Shown: positions 19,997 to 27,479 of the stretch, piece after piece
Layout: every line of letters starts with the position of its first letter
Position numbering within the stretch: position 1 is the stretch's first letter
From: Billgrantia ethanolica
GTDB taxonomy: Bacteria; Pseudomonadota; Gammaproteobacteria; Pseudomonadales; Halomonadaceae
Assembly: GCF_021404305.1 (NCBI RefSeq)
Contig: NZ_JABFTX010000004.1
Span: 434,001 to 498,000, forward strand
DNA length: 64,000 nucleotides
Direction of reading: 5' to 3'
Translations under genes and position numbers: made by a program
The notes under the pieces: generated by a model
The model's input: only the letters and a program-made list of their open reading frames with translations
Told to the model about the DNA's origin: nothing
Databases searched by the model: none

Positions 19997-20728
19997 ATGC
20001 TGGCCGCCTTCACGGCACTCAATCGCGGCACGCGGCTGGTCTATCGCCGCGGCCTGCGCCGTTACGTCTACGTGCCGATCGCCGTCAATCTGGTGGTCTA
20101 CACGGCCATGCTCTACTACGTGATGACCCGCTTCGGCGGCTGGTTGGAGGCGTGGATGGCCATGGTGCCGGCCTGGCTCGGCTGGCTGGAGTGGCTGCTG
20201 TGGCCGCTGTTCGTGCTGAGTCTGGTGCTGATCGTGTTCTTCACCTTCACCCTGGTGACCCACCTGATCGCCGCGCCCTTCTACGGCTTCCTGGCGGCCA
20301 AGGTGGAGGTCCAGGTCACCGGCCGGCCGCCGCTGGACGACCGTGGTCTGGCGCGCACCGCGGTGGATGCCCTGGGCCGCGAGCTGGTCAAGCTGGGCTA
20401 CATCCTGCCGCGGGCGCTGGCGCTGTTCGTGATCAGCTGGATACCCGCGCTGAACGTGTTTGCTCCCCTGCTCTGGGCCCTGTTCTCGGCCTGGATGATG
20501 GCGATCACCTATCTCGACTACCCGATGGACAACAACAAGGTGACCTTTGCCGACATGCGCCGCCGCCTCAGCGCACACGCCTGGCAGACCCTCACCTTCG
20601 GCGGCTGGGTGACGCTGATCACCTGGATCCCGCTGGCCAACCTCTTCCTGCTTCCCGGTGCCGTGGCCGGCGCCGTGCTGATGTGGGACCGCCACTATCG
20701 CGGTGAGGGGGATGTCGCCACCATCTGA
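19997..20728 (+). CDS. CysZ/EI24-family membrane protein in the pst-phoU operon
   Basis: CysZ-family proteins are inner-membrane sulfate permeases in enterobacteria. This 243-aa protein has the family layout: about four to six hydrophobic segments, with VYRRGLRRYVYVPIAVNLVV at the N-terminus, HLIAAPFYGFLAAKVE near residue 95, and the strongly conserved SAWMMAITYLDYPMDNNKVTF near 175, followed by LTFGGWVTLITWIPLANLFLLPGAVAGA. ATG at 19997, only 5 bp after the phoU stop, so it is cotranscribed with the phosphate genes. No cys gene is nearby. Whether it carries sulfate, phosphate or something else here is open. Confidence 0.85.
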   Translation: MLAAFTALNRGTRLVYRRGLRRYVYVPIAVNLVVYTAMLYYVMTRFGGWLEAWMAMVPAWLGWLEWLLWPLFVLSLVLIVFFTFTLVTHLIAAPFYGFLAAKVEVQVTGRPPLDDRGLARTAVDALGRELVKLGYILPRALALFVISWIPALNVFAPLLWALFSAWMMAITYLDYPMDNNKVTFADMRRRLSAHAWQTLTFGGWVTLITWIPLANLFLLPGAVAGAVLMWDRHYRGEGDVATI

Positions 20729-20756
20729 GTAAGCACCCAGGGCAGTGCCGCGAGGA

Positions 20757-22076
20757 TCAAGCGTCTGAGATGTGATTCGCTGCGGCCTCGGCCGCCACCA
20801 GCCGCTCGGCGGGGAAGACGCAGCGGAACAGCGCGCCCTGGCTGGGGCGGGATTCGATCTCCAGGTAGGCATCGTGGCGCAGCAGCACGTGCTTGACGAT
20901 GGCCAGCCCCAGGCCGGTGCCGCCGGTCTCGCTGCTGCGGCCCTTGTCGACCCGGTAGAAGCGCTCGGTCAGGCGCGGGATATGGACCGGGTCGATGCCT
21001 TCGCCATCGTCCTGCACCTCGAGGCACGCCCCCTTGGGGTGTGCCTTCCAGCGCAGCACCACCTCGCTGCCCTCCGGGGTGTAGCGCACCGCGTTGAAGG
21101 CCAGGTTGGACAGCGCGCTGTGGATCTCGGTATCGCTGCCGACCAGGCGTCGGGTCTCTTCCAGCTCGACGCGCACCTGCTGGCGGCCCGCCGCCAGCGC
21201 CTGGGCGTCGCGGCGCACCTCCTCAAGCAGGGCATCCATGGCCAGCGGCAGGTGGTCCTCGCCGCTGCGGTCGATCTCCAGGCGTGATAGTAATAGCAGA
21301 TCGTTGACCAGGTTCTGCATGCGGTTGGACTGCTCTTGCATGCGGGTCAGCCCCTGTGCCAGCCGCGGCGGCAGCTGCGCGGCGTAGGTGGCATAGGTCT
21401 CGAGATAGCCTGCCAGCACCGTCAGCGGGGTTCTCAGCTCATGGGAGACGTTGGCGACGAAGTCGCGGCGCATCTCCTCCAGCCGGTGCAGGCGGGTGAT
21501 GTCCCGCGCCATCACCAGGCGCTCGTCGTCACCGTAGAGAGTGATCTGGAACTGCAGCACCATGCGTTCGTTCACCGGCGAACTCAGCGTCAGCGGCTCG
21601 CGGTAGTCGCGGGCATTGAAATAGGTGACGAAGCGCGGGTCGCGGATCAGGTTGGTGATGTGCTGGCCGCGGTCGTGGGCGGCCTTCAGACCCAGCATGC
21701 GCTCGGCGGCGCTGTTCCACCATTCGAGGTCGCCATGCTGGTCGAGCATCACCACGCTGTCGCGCATCGCCTCCGAGGATTCCTGGATACGCTTGAGGGT
21801 GGTCTGCAGGCGCTGCTGGGTCTGACGCTGACCCTTTTGATAGCGGTACAGGCGGTCGAACAGCTCGCCCCACAGGCCGGTGGCGGCAGGTGGTTCGCTG
21901 TGCGGGTTACGCGTGAGCCAGCGACGCAGGGCGTGCAGCTGCTTGAGATGATAGACCAGACGCAGGGCGAGCCCGAGGGCCAGCCCGAGCCCGGGGGCGG
22001 AAAACAGCCAGCCGATGAGGGTGCCGGCGACAGCAAGCAGGCCAAGGCGCCAGAGTTCATGGCTCCAGAGGCGCAC
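20757..22076 (-). CDS. phoR: Phosphate regulon sensor histidine kinase PhoR
   Basis: Inner-membrane kinase that phosphorylates PhoB when phosphate is scarce. From the GTG at 22076, one base past the phoB stop, it is 439 aa: a short N-terminal hydrophobic region (RLGLLAVAGTLIGWLF) without a periplasmic sensor loop, a linker, a PAS domain (about 100-195, with VMLDQHGDLEWWNSAAERMLG in part), the dimerisation helix FVANVSHELRTPLTVLAGYLE with the phospho-accepting His near 217, and an HATPase domain with NLAFNAVRYTP, DDGEGI and TGGTGLGLAIVKHV. This matches E. coli PhoR closely. The frame continues upstream antisense-like into phoB, which is not conserved, so the GTG is preferred. Confidence 0.95.
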   Translation of the reverse strand: MRLWSHELWRLGLLAVAGTLIGWLFSAPGLGLALGLALRLVYHLKQLHALRRWLTRNPHSEPPAATGLWGELFDRLYRYQKGQRQTQQRLQTTLKRIQESSEAMRDSVVMLDQHGDLEWWNSAAERMLGLKAAHDRGQHITNLIRDPRFVTYFNARDYREPLTLSSPVNERMVLQFQITLYGDDERLVMARDITRLHRLEEMRRDFVANVSHELRTPLTVLAGYLETYATYAAQLPPRLAQGLTRMQEQSNRMQNLVNDLLLLSRLEIDRSGEDHLPLAMDALLEEVRRDAQALAAGRQQVRVELEETRRLVGSDTEIHSALSNLAFNAVRYTPEGSEVVLRWKAHPKGACLEVQDDGEGIDPVHIPRLTERFYRVDKGRSSETGGTGLGLAIVKHVLLRHDAYLEIESRPSQGALFRCVFPAERLVAAEAAANHISDA

Positions 22077-22077
22077 G

Positions 22078-22767
22078 TCAGCCCTTGCTGGAGAAGCGGT
22101 AGCCGGTGCCGCGCACGGTCTGGACCAGATGCTGGTGGGCATCGCCCAGCGCCTTGCGCAGGCGGCGAATGTGCACGTCCACGGTGCGCTCCTCCACATA
22201 GACGTTGCCGCCCCACACCTGGTCGAGCAGCTGGCTGCGGGTATAGGCACGCTCCTGGTGGGTCATGAAGAACTGCAGCAGGCGGTACTCGGTCGGGCCC
22301 ATCTCCAGCGGCTTGCCGTCGGAGCTGACCCGGTGGCTGACGGGGTCGAGCACCAGGCCGTCCACTTCCACCGGCTCCTCGACGCCCTTGGGCGTGGTCC
22401 GGCGCAGCACCGCCTTGAGCCGAGCCACCAGTTCGCGCGGTGAGAAGGGCTTGGTGATGTAGTCGTCGGCACCGGCTTCGAGGCCGAGGATCTTGTTGTC
22501 CTCTTCGCTCTTGGCGGTAAGCATGATGATGGGTAGTTCGCGGGTGGCTTCCTCGCGCTTGAGCCGGCGCGCCAGCTCGATGCCGCTGGTGCCGGGCATC
22601 ATCCAGTCGAGCAGCAGCAGGTCGGGCTGGTTGTCGACGATCATGGCGTGGGCGCTCTGGGCATTGGCGGCTTCCAGCACGCGATAGTCGGCCATCTCCA
22701 GCGCCACCGCGATCATCTCGCGAATCGGCGCTTCGTCATCGACGATCAATACGGTCTTGGCGGTCAT
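22078..22767 (-). CDS. phoB: Phosphate regulon response regulator PhoB
   Basis: OmpR-type transcription factor for the phosphate-starvation response. The receiver domain (1-120) has [12 protein letters not shown], the phospho-acceptor Asp in [16 protein letters not shown] (near residue 54), and Lys in [12 protein letters not shown]. The winged-helix domain (about 130-227) has [25 protein letters not shown] in part and [13 protein letters not shown] with RGTGYRFS at the end. At 229 aa it is exactly E. coli length. A Pho box lies 52 bp upstream of the ATG, implying autoregulation. It is followed by phoR one base later. Confidence 0.97.
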   Translation of the reverse strand: MTAKTVLIVDDEAPIREMIAVALEMADYRVLEAANAQSAHAMIVDNQPDLLLLDWMMPGTSGIELARRLKREEATRELPIIMLTAKSEEDNKILGLEAGADDYITKPFSPRELVARLKAVLRRTTPKGVEEPVEVDGLVLDPVSHRVSSDGKPLEMGPTEYRLLQFFMTHQERAYTRSQLLDQVWGGNVYVEERTVDVHIRRLRKALGDAHQHLVQTVRGTGYRFSSKG

Positions 22768-22818
22768 CCCGAGGCCTCGCGGTCAGTGACGGGTCGGTGA
22801 CGATCTCACCATGTGATC

Positions 22819-22836
22819 ATGACATTTGCATGACAC
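22819..22836 (-). promoter_or_regulatory. Pho box in front of phoB
   Basis: Read on the minus strand: GTGTCAT, GCAA, ATGTCAT. These are two PhoB heptamers with the canonical 4-base spacer, differing from consensus only at the first base of each. It lies between the ubiA stop and the phoB ATG, so phoBR has its own phosphate-starvation promoter in addition to any read-through from ubiA. Confidence 0.85.
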
Positions 22837-22850
22837 CGCCGCCAGCGGCG

Positions 22851-23744
22851 TTAGACGCCGGTGACCGGCCACAGGCTCAGCGCGATGCCGGCGAATACCA
22901 GCAGTCCCGACCAGTGGTTGTTGAGAAAGGCCTGGAAGCAGCGCTCGCGCTCGCGACCGCGGATCAGGAACTGCTGGTGCAGGAAGGTGGCGGCCATGCC
23001 CGCCAGGCCCAGCCAGAAGAACACGCCCAGGCCCAGACGCAGCCCGGCCCAGCCCAGCAGGGCCAGGGTGACCAGCTGCAGCAGGCCGATCATGACGCGA
23101 TCGGCGCGGCCGAACAGCACCGCGGTGGACTTGATGCCGATCCTCAGGTCGTCGTCGCGGTCGACCATGGCATATTCGGTGTCGTAAGCCACCGTCCAGG
23201 CCACGTTGGCGGCGAACAGCAGCCAGGCTTCCAACGGCACGTGGCCCAGCACCGCGCCGAAGGCCATGGGAATGGCCCAGGAGAATGCTGCGCCGAGGAA
23301 CACTTGGGGCAGGTGGGTATAGCGCTTCATGAACGGATAGATGAAGGCCAGCACCACGCCCACCAGCGACAGCATCACGGTGAACAAGTTGGTGAACAGC
23401 ACCAGCACGAATGCCGAGGCGACCAGGCCGGCGAACAGGCCCTTGGCCTCGCGCTCGCTGATGCGTCCGGTGGCCAGGGGGCGGTCCTTGGTGCGCTTGA
23501 CGTGGCCGTCGAAGTGGCGATCGGCGTAGTCGTTGATCACGCAGCCCGCGGCGCGCATCAGGTAGACCCCGGCAACGAAGATCAGCAGCAAATGCCGCTC
23601 GGGCAGCCCTTGCGCAGCCACCCACAGCGCCCATAGCGTCGGCCACATCAGCAGCCAGGTGCCGATGGGCCGATCCAGCCGCATCAGGTGCAGGAAGTCG
23701 GGCAGGCGGGCCAGCCCCTTGGGGCGCATCAGGGAGCGATCCAT
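22851..23744 (-). CDS. ubiA: 4-hydroxybenzoate octaprenyltransferase UbiA
   Basis: Inner-membrane prenyltransferase that attaches the polyprenyl tail to 4-hydroxybenzoate in ubiquinone synthesis. Both Asp-rich motifs are seen: [21 protein letters not shown] in part (first, near residue 75) and [21 protein letters not shown] in part (second, near 195). The N-terminus has [20 protein letters not shown]. About eight to nine hydrophobic spans over 297 aa fit the family. ATG at 23744 with a GAGGAG-type sequence upstream. It follows ubiC on the same strand after 29 bp, the conserved ubiCA arrangement. Confidence 0.96.
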   Translation of the reverse strand: MDRSLMRPKGLARLPDFLHLMRLDRPIGTWLLMWPTLWALWVAAQGLPERHLLLIFVAGVYLMRAAGCVINDYADRHFDGHVKRTKDRPLATGRISEREAKGLFAGLVASAFVLVLFTNLFTVMLSLVGVVLAFIYPFMKRYTHLPQVFLGAAFSWAIPMAFGAVLGHVPLEAWLLFAANVAWTVAYDTEYAMVDRDDDLRIGIKSTAVLFGRADRVMIGLLQLVTLALLGWAGLRLGLGVFFWLGLAGMAATFLHQQFLIRGRERERCFQAFLNNHWSGLLVFAGIALSLWPVTGV

Positions 23745-23773
23745 CGGTATCTCCTCATTCGATGTCGATCATC

Positions 23774-24361
23774 CTAGCGTGTCGGCAGCTGCAGTTCATC
23801 CGCCATGGCGTCGAGAAAGAACTCTTGCACCAGCACCGCGAAACGGCGGTGGCGAAATACCGAGCGACGCCCCCAAGGGCCGGGCAGCGGGTGAAAGGGC
23901 GCCGGTGCGGCAGTGATCTCGATGGGGCTGCGCTCGAGGTCGGGCTGGCGGAACAGCCAGCTGCCCAGCGAGCGCTCGCCCAGTCGCTCGAGGCGCTGTC
24001 CGCGCAGCTGCGCCAGCGGGGCCACCGAGCGGGCCACCACCCAGGGACGCCCATCGAGACACAGGGCCACTTCCCGTAGCCAGGCCATGCGGTCGAGAGG
24101 CAGGCCCATGGCACGGGCCTCGTCGGGCCGCGGCCGTCCCAGACGCTGTTCGAGCAAACGCACGCGGAAGACTCGACCGTTGCCGGCTTCCATCAGACGT
24201 GCGGTGAGCGAATCGCGGGTCGCCACCCAGGCCCACCAGGCCGGGCTCATGACCGGCCGACCCGCCGCCAGAGGGCGCCAGGTCAAGGACAGGGGGAACT
24301 TGCCATGGTGCGCCGTGGGGTAGCGGGTCACCTGCACTCTCCGGTCGAAATAGGGGCGCAT
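23774..24361 (-). CDS. ubiC: Chorismate lyase UbiC
   Basis: Converts chorismate to 4-hydroxybenzoate plus pyruvate, the first committed ubiquinone step. Recognised by WLREVALCLDGRPWVVARSV (compare E. coli [20 protein letters not shown]), LGERSLGSWLF and WGRRSVFRHRRFAVLVQEFFL, with the family's active-site Arg and Glu (RS.APL and QEFFL regions). Start: the ATG at 24361 gives 195 aa, some 30 residues more than E. coli UbiC (165). The open frame extends much further upstream, but only antisense to the reductase gene. An alternative shorter start cannot be excluded. It is divergent from the rubredoxin reductase gene with a 75-bp spacer. Confidence 0.9.
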   Translation of the reverse strand: MRPYFDRRVQVTRYPTAHHGKFPLSLTWRPLAAGRPVMSPAWWAWVATRDSLTARLMEAGNGRVFRVRLLEQRLGRPRPDEARAMGLPLDRMAWLREVALCLDGRPWVVARSVAPLAQLRGQRLERLGERSLGSWLFRQPDLERSPIEITAAPAPFHPLPGPWGRRSVFRHRRFAVLVQEFFLDAMADELQLPTR

Positions 24362-24436
24362 AGTGTACCATGCGACCTGAACGAATCTGACCGAGCCGTG
24401 GCGCGAGCCGGCGGCTCCGTGCGAGACAAGGACCCC

Positions 24437-25597
24437 ATGACCGCTCCTCTGACCATCATCGGTTCCGGCATGGCAGGCATTGGCCTGCTCAAGCAACTGC
24501 GCACTCTGGATACCGAACGCCCCGTGACGCTGATCACCGCCGACAGCGGCGATGACTACTCCAAGCCGCTGCTCTCCACCGGCTTCGCCAAGCGCCTGCC
24601 GCCCGAGCGGCTGGCCGCGCGCTCCGCGCTGGAGGTGGCCGACCAGTTGGGCGCGGTGTTGCGCACACACACCCGCGTCGATGCCATCGATCTCGACGCC
24701 CGCACCCTGTGCATCGGCGAGGAGCGTCTGGCCTGGAGTGAGCTGGTGCTGGCCACCGGTGCGGCGCCCGGTACGCCTTTCGCCATCCCCGAGGGGATCG
24801 CGGAGCGGGTGTTCAGCATCAACGACCTGGACGACTACCGGAGCTTTCATGCCGCCCTCGAGGCGCTGGGCCGGTCGGCCAGGGTGGCCATCGTGGGTGC
24901 CGGCCTGGTGGGCTGCGAGTTCGCCAACGACCTGGTGGCGGGTGGACATGCGGTGAGTCTGGTCGCCCCCGAGCGAGCGCCTCTGCCGCGCCTGCTGCCG
25001 GAGCCTCTGGGCAAGGCGCTGGGCGAGGCCTTTGCCGAGGCCGGTATGAGGCTCTACCTGGGGCACGGCCTGCAGCGGCTGGCAGAGAGCGGCAGCGACG
25101 TGGGGCTCGTGCTCGACGACGGCAGCGTGCTGGAGGCCGATCTGGTGCTCCTGGCCACCGGCCTGCGGCCGCGCATCGAACTGGCCCAGGCGGCCGGTCT
25201 GCAGGCCGGGCCGGCGGGTATCCAGGTCGACCGCTACTTGCAGAGCTCGGCTGCCGGTGCCTTCGCGCTCGGCGACGTGGCCTGCGTGGACGGGGTCAAT
25301 GCCATGTACGTGCAGCCGCTGCAGGCCAGCGCCAAGGTACTGGCGCGTACGCTTGCCGGCACGCCCACCCCGGTGAGCTATGGCGCCTGGCCGGTACTGG
25401 TGAAGACCCCCCTGCTGCCGGTGGTAGCCCTGCCACCGCTGCAGGCACCGGTACGCTGGCGGGTGGAAGGCGAAGGACGCGATCTGGTCGCCCTTGCCGA
25501 AGATCAAGACGAACGTTTGATCGGCTTTGCGTTGACAGGAGGCTGCGTGAAGCGGAAAGTTGAGCTGGCGCGGGCAACGCCGCCGTTGCTAGGCTAG
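24437..25597 (+). CDS. FAD/NAD(P)-dependent oxidoreductase, rubredoxin reductase-like
   Basis: Pyridine-nucleotide:disulfide-type flavoprotein that would pass electrons from NAD(P)H to rubredoxin. FAD-binding GSGMAGIGLLKQLR at residues 11-24, a second Rossmann motif VAIVGAGLVGCEFANDL near 150, and the C-terminal FAD block GAFALGDVACVDGVN near 275 are clear. At 386 aa it fits RubB. The ATG at 24437 has AAGGA 4 bases ahead; a longer frame from 24305 lacks conservation. Followed by an HU gene as in Pseudomonas (rubB then HU). Odd: no rubredoxin gene (about 55 aa, CxxC pairs) lies beside it, so its partner is encoded elsewhere or differs. Confidence 0.85.
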   Translation: MTAPLTIIGSGMAGIGLLKQLRTLDTERPVTLITADSGDDYSKPLLSTGFAKRLPPERLAARSALEVADQLGAVLRTHTRVDAIDLDARTLCIGEERLAWSELVLATGAAPGTPFAIPEGIAERVFSINDLDDYRSFHAALEALGRSARVAIVGAGLVGCEFANDLVAGGHAVSLVAPERAPLPRLLPEPLGKALGEAFAEAGMRLYLGHGLQRLAESGSDVGLVLDDGSVLEADLVLLATGLRPRIELAQAAGLQAGPAGIQVDRYLQSSAAGAFALGDVACVDGVNAMYVQPLQASAKVLARTLAGTPTPVSYGAWPVLVKTPLLPVVALPPLQAPVRWRVEGEGRDLVALAEDQDERLIGFALTGGCVKRKVELARATPPLLG

Positions 25598-25797
25598 TGT
25601 CGTCATCGCTCCGGCCGGCTTCGCTGCTCGGTGCAACCGATGATCGCTGCGCTTGACGCTTCATGAGCAGGGGAAGAACCCAGACAAAGGGGGCCGGGCT
25701 CTCCCGGGGAAAGTGGCAGGTATCATCAACTTGACTCGATCGTGCATAACAACATACCGGCATGTTGCCGGGATATAGCCAATATCAGGAGGGCTGT

Positions 25798-26076
25798 ATG
25801 CGTAAACCAGAACTTGCCGCAGCAATCGCCGAGCGTGCGGAACTATCCAAGGACAAGGCCAGCCAGGTGCTCAACGTCATCCTCGACGAGATCACCGGCA
25901 GTGTGGCCCAGGGGCAGGATGTCTCCCTCATCGGTTTCGGTACCTTCACCGTGCGTGAGCGTGCCGCTCGCACCGGCAAGAACCCGCAGACCGGCCAGCC
26001 GTTGGCCATCCCGGCCAGCAAGACCGTTGCCTTCAAGCCGGGCAAGGGCCTCAAGGACGCTGTCGGCAAGGGTTGA
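25798..26076 (+). CDS. HU-family DNA-binding protein
   Basis: Nucleoid-associated protein of 92 aa. It shows the HU/IHF fold: MRKPELAAAIAERAELSKDKASQVLNVIL in part, helical and dimer-forming, the DVSLIGFGTFTVRERAARTGKNPQTG DNA-binding arm with its Pro-tipped loop in part, and AFKPGKGLKDAV at the end. AGGAGG precedes the ATG at 25798 by 6 bases; the in-frame ATG at 25762 is rejected for lack of any ribosome-binding site. The 5' leader holds a small hairpin (CCGGCA 25757-25762 with TGCCGG 25766-25771). Equivalent in position to the 'HU form N' gene of Pseudomonas. Confidence 0.95.
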   Translation: MRKPELAAAIAERAELSKDKASQVLNVILDEITGSVAQGQDVSLIGFGTFTVRERAARTGKNPQTGQPLAIPASKTVAFKPGKGLKDAVGKG

Positions 26077-26154
26077 TCCGAGCGCGGATCGCACCCGGCG
26101 CGGCCTGCCTGGTCAGGCCGCGGTATCCCACCACCTGCCCGAAACGGATTCGAC

Positions 26155-26511
26155 ATGAAGCTGCGTCTGATGCTTTGGCTGCTTGGGTGGATGCTGAAAC
26201 GCGCGCTGCGTCGCAAGCCGCGTTTTCGCGAGCAGCTCGCCGAGATGCGCAGCCTCGACTGGGGCATCGCCACCGAAGACCTCTCCATTGCCCGTCATTA
26301 CCGCATGACCCCCCAGGGCATCCAGGTAGGTGCCGGACTGCCGGTGGACCTCGACCTGGAGCTGCGTTTCGACGATGAAGCCACCGCCATTCGCGTGCTG
26401 CGCAAGCCGAGCCAGCAGGCCTTTCTCGATGGCATGATGGCCGGCAAGGTGCGTCTGGTGGGCGATTCGGGCGACCTGCAGAAGCTTCAGAAGCTGCTCA
26501 AGCACCTCTGA
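26155..26511 (+). CDS. Uncharacterised 118-aa protein, weak SCP2-like character
   Basis: Not firmly recognised. The N-terminus MKLRLMLWLLGWMLKRALRR is hydrophobic then basic, possibly a membrane-associating helix. The rest is mixed alpha/beta: GIQVGAGLPVDLDLELRFDD, then AIRVLRKPSQQAFLDGMMAGKVRLVGDSG and a helical end LQKLQKLLKHL. The 'DGMMAGKVRLVGD.. LQKL..LL' ending resembles lipid-binding SCP2-type proteins (a low-confidence impression). A gene of unknown function also sits here in Pseudomonas, as far as I recall. ATG at 26155, 78 bp after the HU gene, so possibly cotranscribed. Confidence 0.75.
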   Translation: MKLRLMLWLLGWMLKRALRRKPRFREQLAEMRSLDWGIATEDLSIARHYRMTPQGIQVGAGLPVDLDLELRFDDEATAIRVLRKPSQQAFLDGMMAGKVRLVGDSGDLQKLQKLLKHL

Positions 26512-26549
26512 AATCCACCTTGATCCAGCCTCTTTCGGCGTAACACCAC

Positions 26550-27479
26550 GTGGACATACCTCACCAGCGTCTGGTCTATTTCAGAGTCACCCTGGAGTCG
26601 GGCTCGGTGCGGCAGGCCGCCGCTCGTCTGGATATCGCACCGTCGGCGGTTAGTCGACAGATCAGCCTGCTGGAAGATGCGCTGGGCGCCACGCTGATCG
26701 AGCGCAAGCGCACGGGGATCCGGCCCACGCCGGTGGGCGAGATGCTGCTCGAATACTGCGAGCGCCGCGGCGCCCTGGACGAGAGCTTCATCGCCTCGCT
26801 GGAGGCTTACCAGCGGTTGGAGACCGGCACCGTATCGCTGGTGGTGGGGGAAGGTTTCGTCGGCGACCTGGTGGCCAAGCCGCTGCGTGAATTCACCGAG
26901 CGATATACCGGTATTCAGATCGATATCAATCTGGCCGGTACCTCGGGCATCATCGAGGCGGTGATCAACGAGCAGGCGCATATCGGCCTGATGTTCCATG
27001 AGCGCACGCATCACCAGCTGCGTTTCTGGGTTTCGAGCCCGCAGCCGCTGATGGCCATCCTGCCGCCCGAGCATCCGCTGGCCGAAGAGACCAAGCCCCT
27101 GACCCTGGCGCAGCTGAGCGAGGCACCCATGGCGATGTGGGACCCCAGCCATCAGGTGCGCCACATGGTGGATGAGGCGTTCCATCAGTCGCGGCTACGG
27201 CCGCGCATGGCCATGAACACCAACTCCATGGCCATTCTTGCCCAGTACGTGCGCAGCGGCATGGGCATCACCCTGCTGCCGGCCTTTGCCGTGGCGGACG
27301 ACCTGGCCGAGGGGCGTCTGGTGGCACGCCCCGTCGACGACCCGCTGTTCCAGCGCTCCCAGGCACACATGGTGACACGCATCGGTCGCCAGCAGCCCAA
27401 GGCCAGCATCCTGCTGCTGCGCCACCTGCAGCGCTGGATGCAGGCCTTCCAGAACGTCGATTCGACCGCTACCCGTTAA
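26550..27479 (+). CDS. LysR-family transcriptional regulator
   Basis: N-terminal winged helix-turn-helix (residues 1-65) with the LysR signature SGSVRQAAARLDIAPSAVSRQISLLE in part, followed by the periplasmic-binding-protein-like effector domain (about 90-300). GMGITLLPAFAV is the typical C-terminal block. GTG at 26550. It lies at the 3' end of the reverse-strand catabolic operon: its stop codon and the aldehyde dehydrogenase stop share GTTAAC, so the genes overlap tail-to-tail by 4 bp. This proximity suggests, but does not prove, that it controls that operon. The effector is unknown. Confidence 0.88.
   Translation: MDIPHQRLVYFRVTLESGSVRQAAARLDIAPSAVSRQISLLEDALGATLIERKRTGIRPTPVGEMLLEYCERRGALDESFIASLEAYQRLETGTVSLVVGEGFVGDLVAKPLREFTERYTGIQIDINLAGTSGIIEAVINEQAHIGLMFHERTHHQLRFWVSSPQPLMAILPPEHPLAEETKPLTLAQLSEAPMAMWDPSHQVRHMVDEAFHQSRLRPRMAMNTNSMAILAQYVRSGMGITLLPAFAVADDLAEGRLVARPVDDPLFQRSQAHMVTRIGRQQPKASILLLRHLQRWMQAFQNVDSTATR

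Noticed and set aside
26073..26378. Alternative-frame ORF overlapping the HU and small-protein genes
   Set aside because: Arg/His-rich, overlaps a gene with a plausible start and has no Shine-Dalgarno.
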